Part shown: positions 7,423 through 15,820 of the stretch, one piece after another
Layout: the number at the start of each line of letters is the position of its first letter
Numbering within the stretch: the stretch's first letter is position 1
Assembly (NCBI GenBank): GCA_030550675.1
Contig: JAUQOW010000004.1
Location: 1-49,334 of the forward strand
DNA: 49,334 nt
Source of the DNA: Chloroflexota bacterium
GTDB lineage: Bacteria > Chloroflexota > Chloroflexia > Chloroflexales > Roseiflexaceae
Direction: 5' to 3'
Made by a program: the position numbers and the translations under genes
Notes under the pieces: generated by a model
The model's input: the letters and a program-made list of their open reading frames with translations, nothing else
Database searches by the model: none
Told to the model about the DNA's origin: nothing

Positions 7423-9357
7423 ATGACCAATCCGCAGATCGCACCCTACGGCTCATGGCGCTCGCCAATCACCGCAGCGCTTGTCGCAACGTCGGGAGTT
7501 TCTCTCAGCACTATTGCGCTCGATGGCGACGACGTCTACTGGCTCGAGGGACGTCCCGCTGAGGGAGGGCGCGTGGTTGTGGTGCGTCGCACTGCCGACG
7601 GCACGATCGCCGATGTCACGCCGCCCGGCTTCAATGTGCGCACTCGCGTCCACGAATACGGAGGAGCGCCGTACACCGTTGATCAGGGGGTTGTCTACTT
7701 CAGCAACTTCGCCGACCAGCGTCTCTACTGCCAACCGCCTGGTGCAGCGCCGGAACCGATCACGCCCGAAGCGCCGCTGCGCTATGCCGACTTTGAGGTT
7801 GACCGCCAGCGCAACCGGTTGATCGGCGTGCGTGAGGACCACTCCGGCAGCGGCGAAGCGGTCAACACGATCGTCGCTATTCCGCTCGACGGAACCGCCG
7901 AGCAGCAGGTGCTGGTCGAAGGCGCGGATTTCTACGCCAATCCGCGGCTCAGCCCGGATGGTCAATGGCTGGCGTGGCTCTCCTGGAACCATCCGAATAT
8001 GCCGTGGGATGCCGCCGAACTGTGGGTCGCGCCGCTGCGCGAGGATGGCGCGCCCGGACCGGCGCAACGGATCGCTGGCGGTCCTGATGACGCGGCATTT
8101 CAGCCGACGTGGGGACCCGACGGTACGCTCTACTTCGTCGCCGAGCGCACTGGATGGTGGAACCTCTACCGCTGGCGCAACGGCGCGGTTGAGGCGCTCT
8201 GCCCGATGGAAGCCGAGTTCGGATTGCCGCTCTGGGTCTTCAGCGCGCGCGCCTATGCTGTCGAGTCGGCGGATCGCCTGGTCTGCACGTACATCGAGCG
8301 CGGCGAACAGAAGATGGCGACGCTCGACGTGCGGCGCGGCGCGCTAACGGCGCTCGATCTGCCGTTCAGCGATTTCGGGTTCACCGGTCCGCGCGCTGCT
8401 GGCGGCAGAGTCTTCTTCGTCGGCGCATCACCCGCCGCGCCTGCCGCGCTGGTGATGCTCGACCTGGCGAGTGGCGCGCTGACGACCTTTCGCCGTTCGA
8501 TGGAGACGCAGATCGACCCTGGCTATATCTCGACGCCGCAGGTGATCGAGTTTCCGACCGAAGGCGGCGTGACAGCGTTCGGCTTCTACTACCCGCCGCG
8601 CAACCGCGACTTCCGCGCGCCGGAGGGCGAAAAGCCGCCCTTGCTCGTTCTGAGCCACGGCGGACCGACCGGTGCAACATCGGCGTCGTTTGATCCCGGC
8701 ATTCAGTTCTGGACGAGTCGCGGCATTGCGGTGATGGACGTGAACTATGGCGGCAGCACCGGCTTCGGGCGCGCCTACCGGCAGCGCCTCGACGGTCGGT
8801 GGGGCATCGTCGATGTCGATGACTGCTGCAACGCAGCGATGTACCTGGCAGCGCAGGGTCTTGCCGATCCGGAGCGCCTGATCATTGCCGGCGGCAGCGC
8901 CGGCGGATATACTACGCTGGCGGCGCTCACCTTCCGCAACGTCTTCAGGGTCGGCGCCAGTTACTACGGCGTCAGCGACCTGGAGGCGCTGGCGCGCGAC
9001 ACGCACAAATTCGAGTCGCGCTACCTCGACCGATTGGTGGGACCGTATCCTGAACGCGTTGATATCTACCGCGAGCGCTCGCCGATCCATCACATCGAAC
9101 AACTCAACTGCCCGGTGATCTTCCTGCAAGGGCTGGAGGACAAAGTCGTGCCGCCGGATCAATCCGAGCGCATGGCGGCGGCGCTGCGCGCGAAGGGCAT
9201 CCCAGTGGCATATCTGGCGTTCGAGGGTGAGCAGCACGGTTTCCGCAAGGCGGAGACGATCATTCGAGCGCTGGAAGCCGAGTTGTATTTCTACTCGCGT
9301 GTTCTGAGGTTTGACCTCGCCGATCCGGTCGAGCCGATAGCCATTGATAAACTGTAA
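7423..9357 (+). CDS. S9-family (prolyl oligopeptidase-like) serine peptidase
   Basis: A 644-residue two-domain peptidase, similar in layout to acylaminoacyl- and dipeptidyl-peptidases. Residues about 20-380 give beta-propeller-like repeats (for example LSPDGQWLAWLSWNHPNMPW and WGPDGTLYFVAERTGWWNLY). The C-terminal alpha/beta-hydrolase domain holds Ser492 in GGSAGGYTT, Asp573 in GLEDKVVPP and His605 in GEQHGF, a complete triad. LVLSHGGPTG supplies the oxyanion region. No signal peptide, so probably cytoplasmic peptide turnover. I prefer ATG 7423 to ATG 7402 because AAAGGA lies 8 nt before it and the earlier ATG overlaps the divergent antitoxin promoter. Confidence 0.93.
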   Translation: MTNPQIAPYGSWRSPITAALVATSGVSLSTIALDGDDVYWLEGRPAEGGRVVVVRRTADGTIADVTPPGFNVRTRVHEYGGAPYTVDQGVVYFSNFADQRLYCQPPGAAPEPITPEAPLRYADFEVDRQRNRLIGVREDHSGSGEAVNTIVAIPLDGTAEQQVLVEGADFYANPRLSPDGQWLAWLSWNHPNMPWDAAELWVAPLREDGAPGPAQRIAGGPDDAAFQPTWGPDGTLYFVAERTGWWNLYRWRNGAVEALCPMEAEFGLPLWVFSARAYAVESADRLVCTYIERGEQKMATLDVRRGALTALDLPFSDFGFTGPRAAGGRVFFVGASPAAPAALVMLDLASGALTTFRRSMETQIDPGYISTPQVIEFPTEGGVTAFGFYYPPRNRDFRAPEGEKPPLLVLSHGGPTGATSASFDPGIQFWTSRGIAVMDVNYGGSTGFGRAYRQRLDGRWGIVDVDDCCNAAMYLAAQGLADPERLIIAGGSAGGYTTLAALTFRNVFRVGASYYGVSDLEALARDTHKFESRYLDRLVGPYPERVDIYRERSPIHHIEQLNCPVIFLQGLEDKVVPPDQSERMAAALRAKGIPVAYLAFEGEQHGFRKAETIIRALEAELYFYSRVLRFDLADPVEPIAIDKL

Positions 9358-9430
9358 TACCACATACAAGCCCATAACCACGGCTGATGGTTATCGAATG
9401 GTTACGACTGCCGGCAACAATGAATATGCA

Positions 9431-9544
9431 GGACCTGCACGCGCCCCCGCGACCGTGGCGCGGCTGCGCCTTTTGTCAAAGGCGTTATCGGTGAGGCAGG
9501 ATGAGGACCTGCACGCGCCCCCGCGACCGTGGCGCGGCTGCGCC
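9431..9544. repeat. 40-bp exact direct repeat (two copies)
   Basis: GGACCTGCACGCGCCCCCGC... occurs identically at 9431-9470 and 9505-9544, separated by 34 bp. Each copy contains GCGCGGCTGCGCC. It lies in a 369-bp gene-free gap after the peptidase gene. Confidence 0.8.
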
Positions 9545-9587
9545 CCTGGAGCGATCCGGGGGCGTGGTTTTGTGTGAGGCGGGATGT

Positions 9588-9716
9588 CAACGAATGGGGA
9601 GGCGAATACACGAATGGGTCAACGAATGAGGGAACGAATACACGAATGGGGAAACGAGTACGCGAATGGGTCAACGAATGAGGGAACGAATACACGAATA
9701 GATCAACGAATACGGT
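9588..9716. repeat. ACGAATG microrepeat tract with a 37-bp direct repeat
   Basis: Iterations of CGAATGGG, CAACGAATG and CGAATACACGAAT. The 37-bp block starting CGAATGGGTCAACGAATGAG is present at 9611-9647 and again at 9663-9699. It abuts the next gene's start at 9727. No promoter is obvious. Confidence 0.7.
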
Positions 9717-9726
9717 CGTGTGCCCT

Positions 9727-10494
9727 ATGAACGAAGCGTTTCGCCCCAGACCGCAGGCATTCTGGCGGCGCACTCAGACCGGCGGCGGACGCCTGGTTGT
9801 GACGCCTGACGGGCTGCGGTTCGTCGTGGCTGGCGCGACGAATCGGCGCTACGCCAATGCGCAGATCGACGACTACACTGGTTTGCCGCGCGACCGGTTT
9901 CCATGGCGCGCACCGCTGCGCATGACCGTCGTGGCGCGGGTGGGGACGCCGATTGCGGGAACGGCGGGCTTCGGCTTCTGGAATGCGCCTATTTCGCCAA
10001 TCGGCAGAGTATTGCCGGTGTTGCCCGCTGCGATCTGGTTCTTCTACGCCTCGCCGCCTGCCGATATGCCGCTTGCGCACGGCGTTCCCGGCTTCGGCTG
10101 GAAAGTCGCCACGATCGATGCCACGACCCGCCGCGCGCTGGCATGGGCGCCGACGGCGCCGTTCGTGCTACTGGCGAACCGCCTACCCGGCGTCTACGAC
10201 CGGCTCTGGCAGCGCGTCCAGCGTGCGCTGGCGGTCAGTGAGGCGCTCATCCCGCCGCCGGACGACGCATTCCGCGCCTACACCCTCGAATGGCTGACCA
10301 GCGGCGCGCGTTTTTTGATCGATGGTCAGGTCGTTCACGAAACCGACTGCACGCCGCGCGGACCGCTCGGCTTCGTCGCGTGGGTCGATAACCAGTGGCT
10401 GATCGCCACGCCGCATGGCAGGTTTGGCTGGGGGCTGCACGCCGTGCCGGGAGCGCAGTGGATGGAACTGGCGAGGGCGAGGATTGAAGGATGA
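9727..10494 (+). CDS. Hypothetical protein, possibly GH16/concanavalin-A-like beta-sandwich
   Basis: 255 residues, no clear signal peptide. The segment FRAYTLEWLTSGARFLIDGQ followed by VVHET resembles the strand pair found in GH16 and related jelly-roll proteins, and GFGFWNAP earlier fits the same fold. The acidic E-x-D-x-E catalytic motif of GH16 enzymes is not visible, so an enzymatic role is unsupported; a binding or structural role is possible. ATG 9727 is used; GTG 9718 is an alternative. The gene stands alone between a microrepeat tract and the nitrilase gene on the same strand, 81 bp away. Confidence 0.6.
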   Translation: MNEAFRPRPQAFWRRTQTGGGRLVVTPDGLRFVVAGATNRRYANAQIDDYTGLPRDRFPWRAPLRMTVVARVGTPIAGTAGFGFWNAPISPIGRVLPVLPAAIWFFYASPPADMPLAHGVPGFGWKVATIDATTRRALAWAPTAPFVLLANRLPGVYDRLWQRVQRALAVSEALIPPPDDAFRAYTLEWLTSGARFLIDGQVVHETDCTPRGPLGFVAWVDNQWLIATPHGRFGWGLHAVPGAQWMELARARIEG

Positions 10495-10535
10495 GAACCA
10501 AGAACTGAGAACGGAGAACCAAGAGCGGACTCATC
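10495..10535. repeat. GAACCAAGAACTGAGAAC microrepeat
   Basis: Iterated GAACCAAGAACTGAGAAC-type words directly after the stop of the hypothetical gene. Their reverse complement fills 16712-16770, inside the 3' end of another gene, so it is a mobile or slippage-prone repeat word of this genome. Confidence 0.55.
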
Positions 10536-10575
10536 ACTTGTCACTCAGCACCGGTCACGCAGCACGAGCACAAAC

Positions 10576-11295
10576 ATGCGCGTCTGTCTCCTCCCCCTGA
10601 ACATCGAACCCCGCAATCCTGCGGCGAATATCCGCCATTTCCAGCGACGACTGGCGGAAGTGGCGTCATATGCGCCCGATCTGGTCTGTCTGCCGGAGTG
10701 CGCCTTCACCGGGTATCTGTACGAGCCACACGATCTCGAACGGTACGCAGAGCCGATCCCTGGCGAGACGACGGCGGCGGTTGCGACATTGGCGCAGGCG
10801 TATCATTGCGCTGTCTGTTTTGGGATGTTGGAGCGTGCGGCGGAAGGGTTTTACAGTTCTGCGGTCTTCATCGATGCCTCAGGTCGCATCGCGCTGGTGC
10901 AGCGGAAGATGAGCGAACAGCCGCCGTTTGCCGTCGGCAACGACGTTCATGTGGCGGATACGGCGGTTGGCAGGCTGGCGATCCTGATCTGCGGCGACCT
11001 GTTCGACGAGGATGCCCGGATGAATCTCAACGGGCGGGCTGATCTGATCATCGTCCCGCTGGCGCGCAGTTTTGACGGCGCCTCCCCTGATCCAGGGCGC
11101 TGGCTGCGCGAGGAGCGCCAGGCATATGCAGAAGCCGTCAGCACTCTGGGGGTGACGGCGTTGATCGTCAACGCACTCGAAGACCCCGCGCAGCCTGAAG
11201 CGTCATTCGGCGGCGCGATGATCGTCAGTCCGCGCGGCGACATCCTGGCGGAGTCGCCGCACGGCACAGACGAGGCGCTCATCTTCGACATTTAG
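10576..11295 (+). CDS. Carbon-nitrogen hydrolase (nitrilase superfamily)
   Basis: A 239-residue cytoplasmic amidase-like enzyme with the complete E-K-C triad: Glu41 in VCLPECAFTGY, Lys111 in VQRKMSEQ and Cys139 in ILICGDLFDE. Family members hydrolyse C-N bonds in linear amides or carbamoyl groups; the substrate cannot be fixed from sequence. It is slightly short, but the fold elements (FSSAVFID-like strand, QAYAEAVSTLGVTALIVNA, GGAMIVSPRGDILAES) are all present. Its TAG stop overlaps the stop of the convergent small gene by 4 nt. ATG 10576 is the only reasonable start, although it has no strong ribosome site. Confidence 0.88.
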   Translation: MRVCLLPLNIEPRNPAANIRHFQRRLAEVASYAPDLVCLPECAFTGYLYEPHDLERYAEPIPGETTAAVATLAQAYHCAVCFGMLERAAEGFYSSAVFIDASGRIALVQRKMSEQPPFAVGNDVHVADTAVGRLAILICGDLFDEDARMNLNGRADLIIVPLARSFDGASPDPGRWLREERQAYAEAVSTLGVTALIVNALEDPAQPEASFGGAMIVSPRGDILAESPHGTDEALIFDI

Positions 11296-11492
11296 TTGTT
11301 CGCCTGCCGCTCATGCTCCGCCATCTCCGCCGCCTGACGTTCCAGCCAGGCGCGGATCTTTTCCTCCGCTAGCGGATCCCACTGACCGGTGCGGATCAGC
11401 CAGTCGATGATTGCGCCTTCGACATAGCGCTGCCGGTCATCGATCAGGTGAGCGGCGCGTTCTTCGGCATGCTGCCAGTCACGGATCGGCAT
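11292..11492 (-). CDS. Small hypothetical protein (66 aa)
   Basis: Product rich in charged residues: MPIRDWQHAEERAAHLI, then YVEGAIIDWLIRTGQWDP and EEKIRAWLERQAAEMAEHE. It looks like a compact helical protein. AGGAGGT lies about 8 nt before ATG 11492, supporting a real gene. It is 28 bp downstream of the FBP aldolase/phosphatase gene on the same strand, so probably co-transcribed. I do not recognise the family. Confidence 0.65.
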   Translation of the reverse strand: MPIRDWQHAEERAAHLIDDRQRYVEGAIIDWLIRTGQWDPLAEEKIRAWLERQAAEMAEHERQANN

Positions 11493-11520
11493 AGTCCACC
11501 TCCTTCAACGATGTGCATGG

Positions 11521-12672
11521 TCAGACGCTGGCTGGCAGCGCTTCCAGCTGCTCTGGACTGACCGCGTGACCGTTCACCGGCTGCCAGCGATCTGCCAGTT
11601 TCTTCATCACTTCTGGAAGCGTGGTATATTCCATTTCCTCCATCGGCAGGCGGTGCGGCTCGAATGGACCGTGACGACGCAGATGGTCGGCGATGACGTT
11701 GCACAATCGCCGCGCCTCGTCGAAGCTGGGGTCGTCGAACATATCACGTGGTCCAATCAGCCGCCCATCAGCGACCTGGAACCCCAGTGCAATCACCCGC
11801 GGCGGTCCGTCGAAGCGTCCCGGATGGGCGTCAGCGACGCGGCAGGGCATCAGCGGACCATAGTGCGATCCACGCATCCACCCTTCGACGATATGCGGCA
11901 TCGTGAATGGCTCCAGCACCTCGCCGACCGCCGGGAACTCACCCTGCGCCCGTACGATGCAGACCGGGTCGTCCTTCCCGACGTAGCGCCCGGCAATCAG
12001 CGCCAACCGCTGCGTGGACGAGACAGCGCCGACGGCGCCGGTGCTCTTCGCCGTCACGCTTTCCACCACATAGCGCCCCGGTGCGCCGATGAATACCAGC
12101 AGGTCGTACATCTCCTCCGGCGTGCTGAGAGTGATCGTTTCACCCTTCCGCACATCGAGCACGCGGAAGCGGAACCCTTCGTGCATCGCCGGTGAAATCA
12201 CCAGACCCGCTGTATTAAACGGATCAGCGAACATGCGGAACAGCGGCAGATTCCAGGCGCCAGCGCTGGTTTTGTCGGCGAAGAAGACGATGATCGGCTC
12301 AGATGGTCGCTCAACGATGGTCATCTCGGCAATGCCGGGACCCATGCCGCGCACATTGCCGGAAAATGCATCCTTTAGCAGGTCCTGCCCGGCGCCGTAC
12401 AGTTTCAGTTCCTTTGCCACGCGCGTGCAGAGGTCGAACACATCCCAGGCGAGACGATGGACCTCGTGGTTATCCACACCCATGCGGTGAGTCATGAGCA
12501 ATCCGAGATCGTCGCCGCAAGCCGTCACGTGGAAATCGATCAGGAGACCGTGACGGCGCGCGATCTCCAGTTGCCGCCCCGCCTCGTCCTTCAACGCCGG
12601 GTGGATGGCTGAATGCCCGACGAACCCGCCAACATCAGCCTTGATGCAGCTGATCGTCAATTCCGCTGCCAT
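11521..12672 (-). CDS. Fructose-1,6-bisphosphate aldolase/phosphatase (archaeal type, class V FBPase)
   Basis: A 383-residue bifunctional gluconeogenic enzyme expected to condense DHAP and GAP to FBP and dephosphorylate it to fructose 6-phosphate in one metal-dependent site. The N-terminus TISCIKADVGGFVGHS carries metal-binding Asp and His. DFHVTACGDDLGLLMTH supplies the di-acidic metal site. GRYVGKDDPV holds Tyr230 and Lys233, matching the Tyr229/Lys232 pair known from the Thermoproteus enzyme. GWMRGSHYGPLMP is also family-typical. Start ATG 12672 follows GGAGG; a longer in-frame extension upstream is not protein-like. The family is common in archaea and some deep-branching or thermophilic bacteria. 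It fits autotrophic sugar synthesis. Confidence 0.93.
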   Translation of the reverse strand: MAAELTISCIKADVGGFVGHSAIHPALKDEAGRQLEIARRHGLLIDFHVTACGDDLGLLMTHRMGVDNHEVHRLAWDVFDLCTRVAKELKLYGAGQDLLKDAFSGNVRGMGPGIAEMTIVERPSEPIIVFFADKTSAGAWNLPLFRMFADPFNTAGLVISPAMHEGFRFRVLDVRKGETITLSTPEEMYDLLVFIGAPGRYVVESVTAKSTGAVGAVSSTQRLALIAGRYVGKDDPVCIVRAQGEFPAVGEVLEPFTMPHIVEGWMRGSHYGPLMPCRVADAHPGRFDGPPRVIALGFQVADGRLIGPRDMFDDPSFDEARRLCNVIADHLRRHGPFEPHRLPMEEMEYTTLPEVMKKLADRWQPVNGHAVSPEQLEALPASV

Positions 12673-12974
12673 AGCGGCGCCTCCTTCCCGTGCGGGCGAC
12701 CGGCGCGTGGAGCAGGAAGGTGAGAAGTGCAGGAAGGAAAAGAAACACGCGCCGCTATGCCCGCCGCCATAAACGACACAGGAGTCAGCGCGTGTTGAAC
12801 AAAAACGTGCGCGACCCCATCGTCGACAGCACACACAGCGAACGACGAACCGTTCACTCTATAGCCTATCTGATTTGACGAATGTGCGACGTGATGGTTG
12901 CATAACGGGGGGTAGCGGTTGCGTAACCTCAAGGCGAGAGGCAAGAGGGTTTGAAGGTTGCAGGTTACATGTTG

Positions 12975-13192
12975 CTCCCCCCGTGGTCATTCGTAGGGGC
13001 GCGGCGGCGCCGCGCCCCCACAGGCGGCGCCTTGTCTCCAGGTGCGGCGGCGCGCCCGCGCATCACCCATCCCCCCGTGGTCATGTGTAAGGGCGAGGCG
13101 CCGCCTCGCCCCCACAGGTGCGCCTCGCTCCCACAGGCGGCGCCGCGCCCCCACAGGCGCCGTCGCGCCCACAGGTGCGCCGCTTCGCCCGC
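12975..13192. repeat. REP-like palindrome cluster (GTAGGGGCG family)
   Basis: Two hairpins each follow CCCCCCGTGGTCAT: GGGGCGCGGC/GCCGCGCCCC with a GGC loop at 12996-13018, and GGGCGAGGC/GCCTCGCCC with a GCC loop at 13091-13111. After the second come five CCCACAGG-spaced GC-rich words up to 13192. A related hairpin occurs at 26781-26820. The remaining upstream part (12673-12974) shows no gene or structure I can name. Confidence 0.75.
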
Positions 13193-13220
13193 AGACATCC
13201 GGGCAGCCGCCGGATAATCG

Positions 13221-14015
13221 TCACCCGGATTGACGCCTCACCATAATCAGCGCCGCAATCGACAACGCCAGCAGTGGAACATGCAGCACGCCCATCCACC
13301 AGAAGGCGGGATCGAAAAGCGACGTCATATTGATCAGACCGTAGGGCAGCGCATTGAACGCGGTAATCCTGTACGCAAGCGGCGGCACATTCGGCAGGGC
13401 AATGATGAGCAAGAACAAAAACACCGGCGTCGTCAGGCAGTACGACAGACCATAGGCGGGCGAGGTGAGCAGCAGCATCGGGTTGAAATCAGGATAGACG
13501 ACGCCATCAATGAATGCCGCTGGCGACCAGAACGCCAGCAGCACCAGCGGCGCCAGCGCGTAGTGGCGCCAGTCGAGATGCTCGAACGAGACGCTGAGAC
13601 GGTTCCGTAACGCCACGATCAGCCAGATGCCTCCCAGCAACGCACAGGCGACCACATTACCTGTTTGCACAACGTATCCATAGGTTTCTGTCACGCCCTG
13701 TCCCTGCACCCATCCGATCACCAGATAGTTCACCCCCATATACGCCGCCAGCGCGCGCCCGGCGTGCGCCGGACGCCAGGTGATCAGCGCAATCAGCGCA
13801 ATGGTTGCAATGTGAAACAACGGCGCCAGCGCGGTGTACGGCTCAGGATTGCTGGTGGCAATCAGCAGTTCGCGGATGACGTTTGAGGTCTCCTGTGGCG
13901 CATATGGTTGTTCGGCATACGGCGGCAGAAAGAAGATGATCAGCAGCAAGACATAGACCAGCGGATATGTCCAACGCCGGATGTGCGGCTTCGCAGCAGT
14001 GCGAGTGACGAGCAT
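13221..14015 (-). CDS. Hypothetical polytopic membrane protein
   Basis: 264 residues with about seven hydrophobic segments (for example YPLVYVLLLIIFFLPPY, IATIALIALITW, VACALLGGIWLIVAL, PVFLFLLIIALPNV and PLLALSIAALIMV) ending in a short basic tail, so an integral membrane protein. No transporter or enzyme signature is recognisable. ATG 14015 is chosen because AGAGG stands 7 nt upstream; the in-frame extension to 14057 would run into the repeat element that begins at 14032. It stands alone. Its promoter, if not inside that element, must lie beyond it. Confidence 0.75.
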   Translation of the reverse strand: MLVTRTAAKPHIRRWTYPLVYVLLLIIFFLPPYAEQPYAPQETSNVIRELLIATSNPEPYTALAPLFHIATIALIALITWRPAHAGRALAAYMGVNYLVIGWVQGQGVTETYGYVVQTGNVVACALLGGIWLIVALRNRLSVSFEHLDWRHYALAPLVLLAFWSPAAFIDGVVYPDFNPMLLLTSPAYGLSYCLTTPVFLFLLIIALPNVPPLAYRITAFNALPYGLINMTSLFDPAFWWMGVLHVPLLALSIAALIMVRRQSG

Positions 14016-14031
14016 AGGGAACCTCTTTAAC

Positions 14032-14149
14032 AGGAAGATCAACCTGAACCAGGACAATCACGCTTGCACCTCTGGAGCGGTTGGCGCTGGCTGAGCCTGT
14101 CGAAGCCAGCGTCGATCACAAGATTGTCCAACATCGAGTTGATCTTCCT
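14032..14149 (-). mobile_element. 118-bp MITE-like element, copy 1
   Basis: Terminal inverted repeats AGGAAGATCAAC (14032-14043) and GTTGATCTTCCT (14138-14149) enclose a palindromic centre with GAGCCTGTCGAAGCC. The reverse complement of 38676-38793 aligns over the same 118 bp without gaps; I count 19 mismatches (about 84 percent identity). No coding capacity. It lies 16 bp upstream of the membrane protein start codon. Confidence 0.8.
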
Positions 14150-14400
14150 ATAAGCCTATGTCATTGCTGGGTGTCAGGCGTCATTGCGAGCGAAACGCAG
14201 CAATCGCTCGGTCCAATGACGCACGATGTCATTGTCAGCATAGCACAACGGTGCGTGTGTGTAGATTGAGGTATCGTCGGCGTTGCTGGCGATTCGTCAA
14301 CCGGGCGGCTGGCAAGAGAACCACAGAGATACAGAGGACGCAGAGAACGCTCTACTCGCGACCTTCCCCCAAGACCTTTGAGGTCACACGATGTACAAAC
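14150..14400. other. Gene-free spacer with short dispersed words
   Basis: Contains GTCATTGCGAGCGAAACGC followed by CAATCGCTCGGTCCAATGAC, and ACCACAGAGATACAGAGGAC, words that look like degenerate dispersed repeats. I see no gene, promoter or RNA here. Confidence 0.4.
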
Positions 14401-14531
14401 CAGGCGCGGGAACATTCCTCCTGGCGAAGTTCTTTCGCCGAGAGGCGTTTATGGTATAGACCTCAAGGGTCTGGGACGTCTTCCGCCCTCCCGCCTGCAA
14501 CCTTCCCACCTTCTCACGTGCAATGTGCAAC

Positions 14532-14700
14532 GCTGCGAGACGTTGCGGGGCACTGCTGCGAGACGTTGCGGGGTAACGCTGCGAGACGTTGCGGGGCACT
14601 GCTGCGAGACGTTGCGGGGTAACGCTGCGAGACGTTGCGGGGCACTGCTGCGAGACGTTGCGGGGTAACGCTGCGAGACGTTGCCCTGCAACGTCTCTAC
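14532..14700. repeat. 23-bp alternating tandem array ending in a palindrome
   Basis: Seven units start at 14532, 14555, 14578, 14601, 14624, 14647 and 14670, each beginning GCTGCGAGACGTTGC. Units alternate strictly between endings GGGGCACT and GGGGTAAC, so the duplicating unit is 46 bp. The last unit turns into a hairpin, GAGACGTTGC-CCT-GCAACGTCTC. No spacers, so not a CRISPR. Confidence 0.85.
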
Positions 14701-14848
14701 CTGAAACGCTTCATCTTCCAACCCCCCCATCTCTAACCTCTTACCCCGGCATAAACAAACCACCACCCCATCCCGCCCCAAAACCAGGTATACTGAACAC
14801 AAACGCCGGTTCAACGCCGAACAAGGCTGTTCGTGAAAGGAGGCGACG

Positions 14849-15778
14849 ATGAAGCCGCCTGCCAGCCGTCCCTACCGCCATCCCAATGATCTTCAGTCGG
14901 TGGTTGATCTGATCCTCGCCTGCCGCGCTGAGGAGTGCATCGATCCCTGGCCCCCCGTCCACGAGATCCGCACCCGCCTCGGCGCCGATGACGCTGCACG
15001 TCTGTGGGTTGATGATCGCAATCAGCCTGTGGCGCTTGCCATGATCTGGGAAGGTAGCGTGTTCCTCTATTTTGCCCTGCCGCGCGCCAGGGACGAGACG
15101 CTCGAAGCGCAGGCGATCGCGTGGGCGACGGCGCAAGCGCGCGCCAGCGCGGAGCAGCGCGGCGAGCGCGCCGTCCTCTGCGTTCCCGTGCGCGATGATG
15201 ACCCGTATCGCGCGGCATTGCTGGCGCGCAGCGGTCTGCGCCGCGAGGAGTGGCACATGATCCGCATGCGTCGCTGGCTTCATCTCCCGATTGCCGATCC
15301 TGTCGTTCCTTCCGGATGTACGCTGCGCCCAGCCGCAGGCGAGTTGGAAGCGCCAGCGCTCGTCAATCTGCATCATACTGCATTCGCGACTGCATCAGAA
15401 ACAGTTGTTGAACGGGTGGAATGGATGCGCAGTCGGGACTATGATCCGCGCCTCGACCTGGTGGCTGTCGCCCCAAACGGCGCACTGGCGGCATTCTGCC
15501 GCTGTTCGGTCTGCGCCGAGGAGAACGCGCAGCTTGGATTCGCCAGCGCCTGGGTCGATCTGATCGGCGTACACCCTGCCTATCGCCGCCAGGGTCTGGG
15601 GCGGGCGCTGCTGTTGCTGGCGTTGCGGAATATGCGCGAAATGGGACTGAACCAGGCGCTGCTCAGCGTCGGCAGCTGGAATACTCCTGCGCAACGCCTG
15701 TTTGAGTCGTGCGGATTCGTCGTTGCCTGTCGCATCTTCTGGCATGTCTACGACGAAGAGATGGAGATGGCGGTATAA
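14849..15778 (+). CDS. GNAT-family N-acetyltransferase (tandem GNAT domains)
   Basis: 309 residues arranged as two GNAT-like halves, as in mycothiol-synthase-type enzymes. The N-terminal half (about 8-145) has RHPNDLQSVVDLI and RLWVDDRNQPVALAM but a degenerate acetyl-CoA loop. The C-terminal half has the acetyl-CoA signature VHPAYRRQGLGRALLLLAL and then VGSWNTPAQRLFESCGFV, so it should be the catalytic domain. AAAGGAGG precedes ATG 14849 by 8 nt. The acceptor substrate is unknown. The next gene starts 42 bp later in the same direction; a TATAAT overlaps this gene's stop codon (15773-15778) and may serve that gene separately. Confidence 0.85.
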   Translation: MKPPASRPYRHPNDLQSVVDLILACRAEECIDPWPPVHEIRTRLGADDAARLWVDDRNQPVALAMIWEGSVFLYFALPRARDETLEAQAIAWATAQARASAEQRGERAVLCVPVRDDDPYRAALLARSGLRREEWHMIRMRRWLHLPIADPVVPSGCTLRPAAGELEAPALVNLHHTAFATASETVVERVEWMRSRDYDPRLDLVAVAPNGALAAFCRCSVCAEENAQLGFASAWVDLIGVHPAYRRQGLGRALLLLALRNMREMGLNQALLSVGSWNTPAQRLFESCGFVVACRIFWHVYDEEMEMAV

Positions 15779-15820
15779 TGGCGCCACCGAAGGCCCCCCT
15801 CACTGGATCAGGAGAACGAA

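Noticed and set aside
12673-12834. 54-residue N-terminal extension of the FBP aldolase/phosphatase
   Set aside because: The extension is not protein-like for the family, and GGAGG directly precedes the ATG at 12672.
12987-13217. Several short frames in the REP-like cluster
   Set aside because: They encode GC-rich repeat translation (AHRCGAAPRP-like) on both strands and coincide with hairpins.
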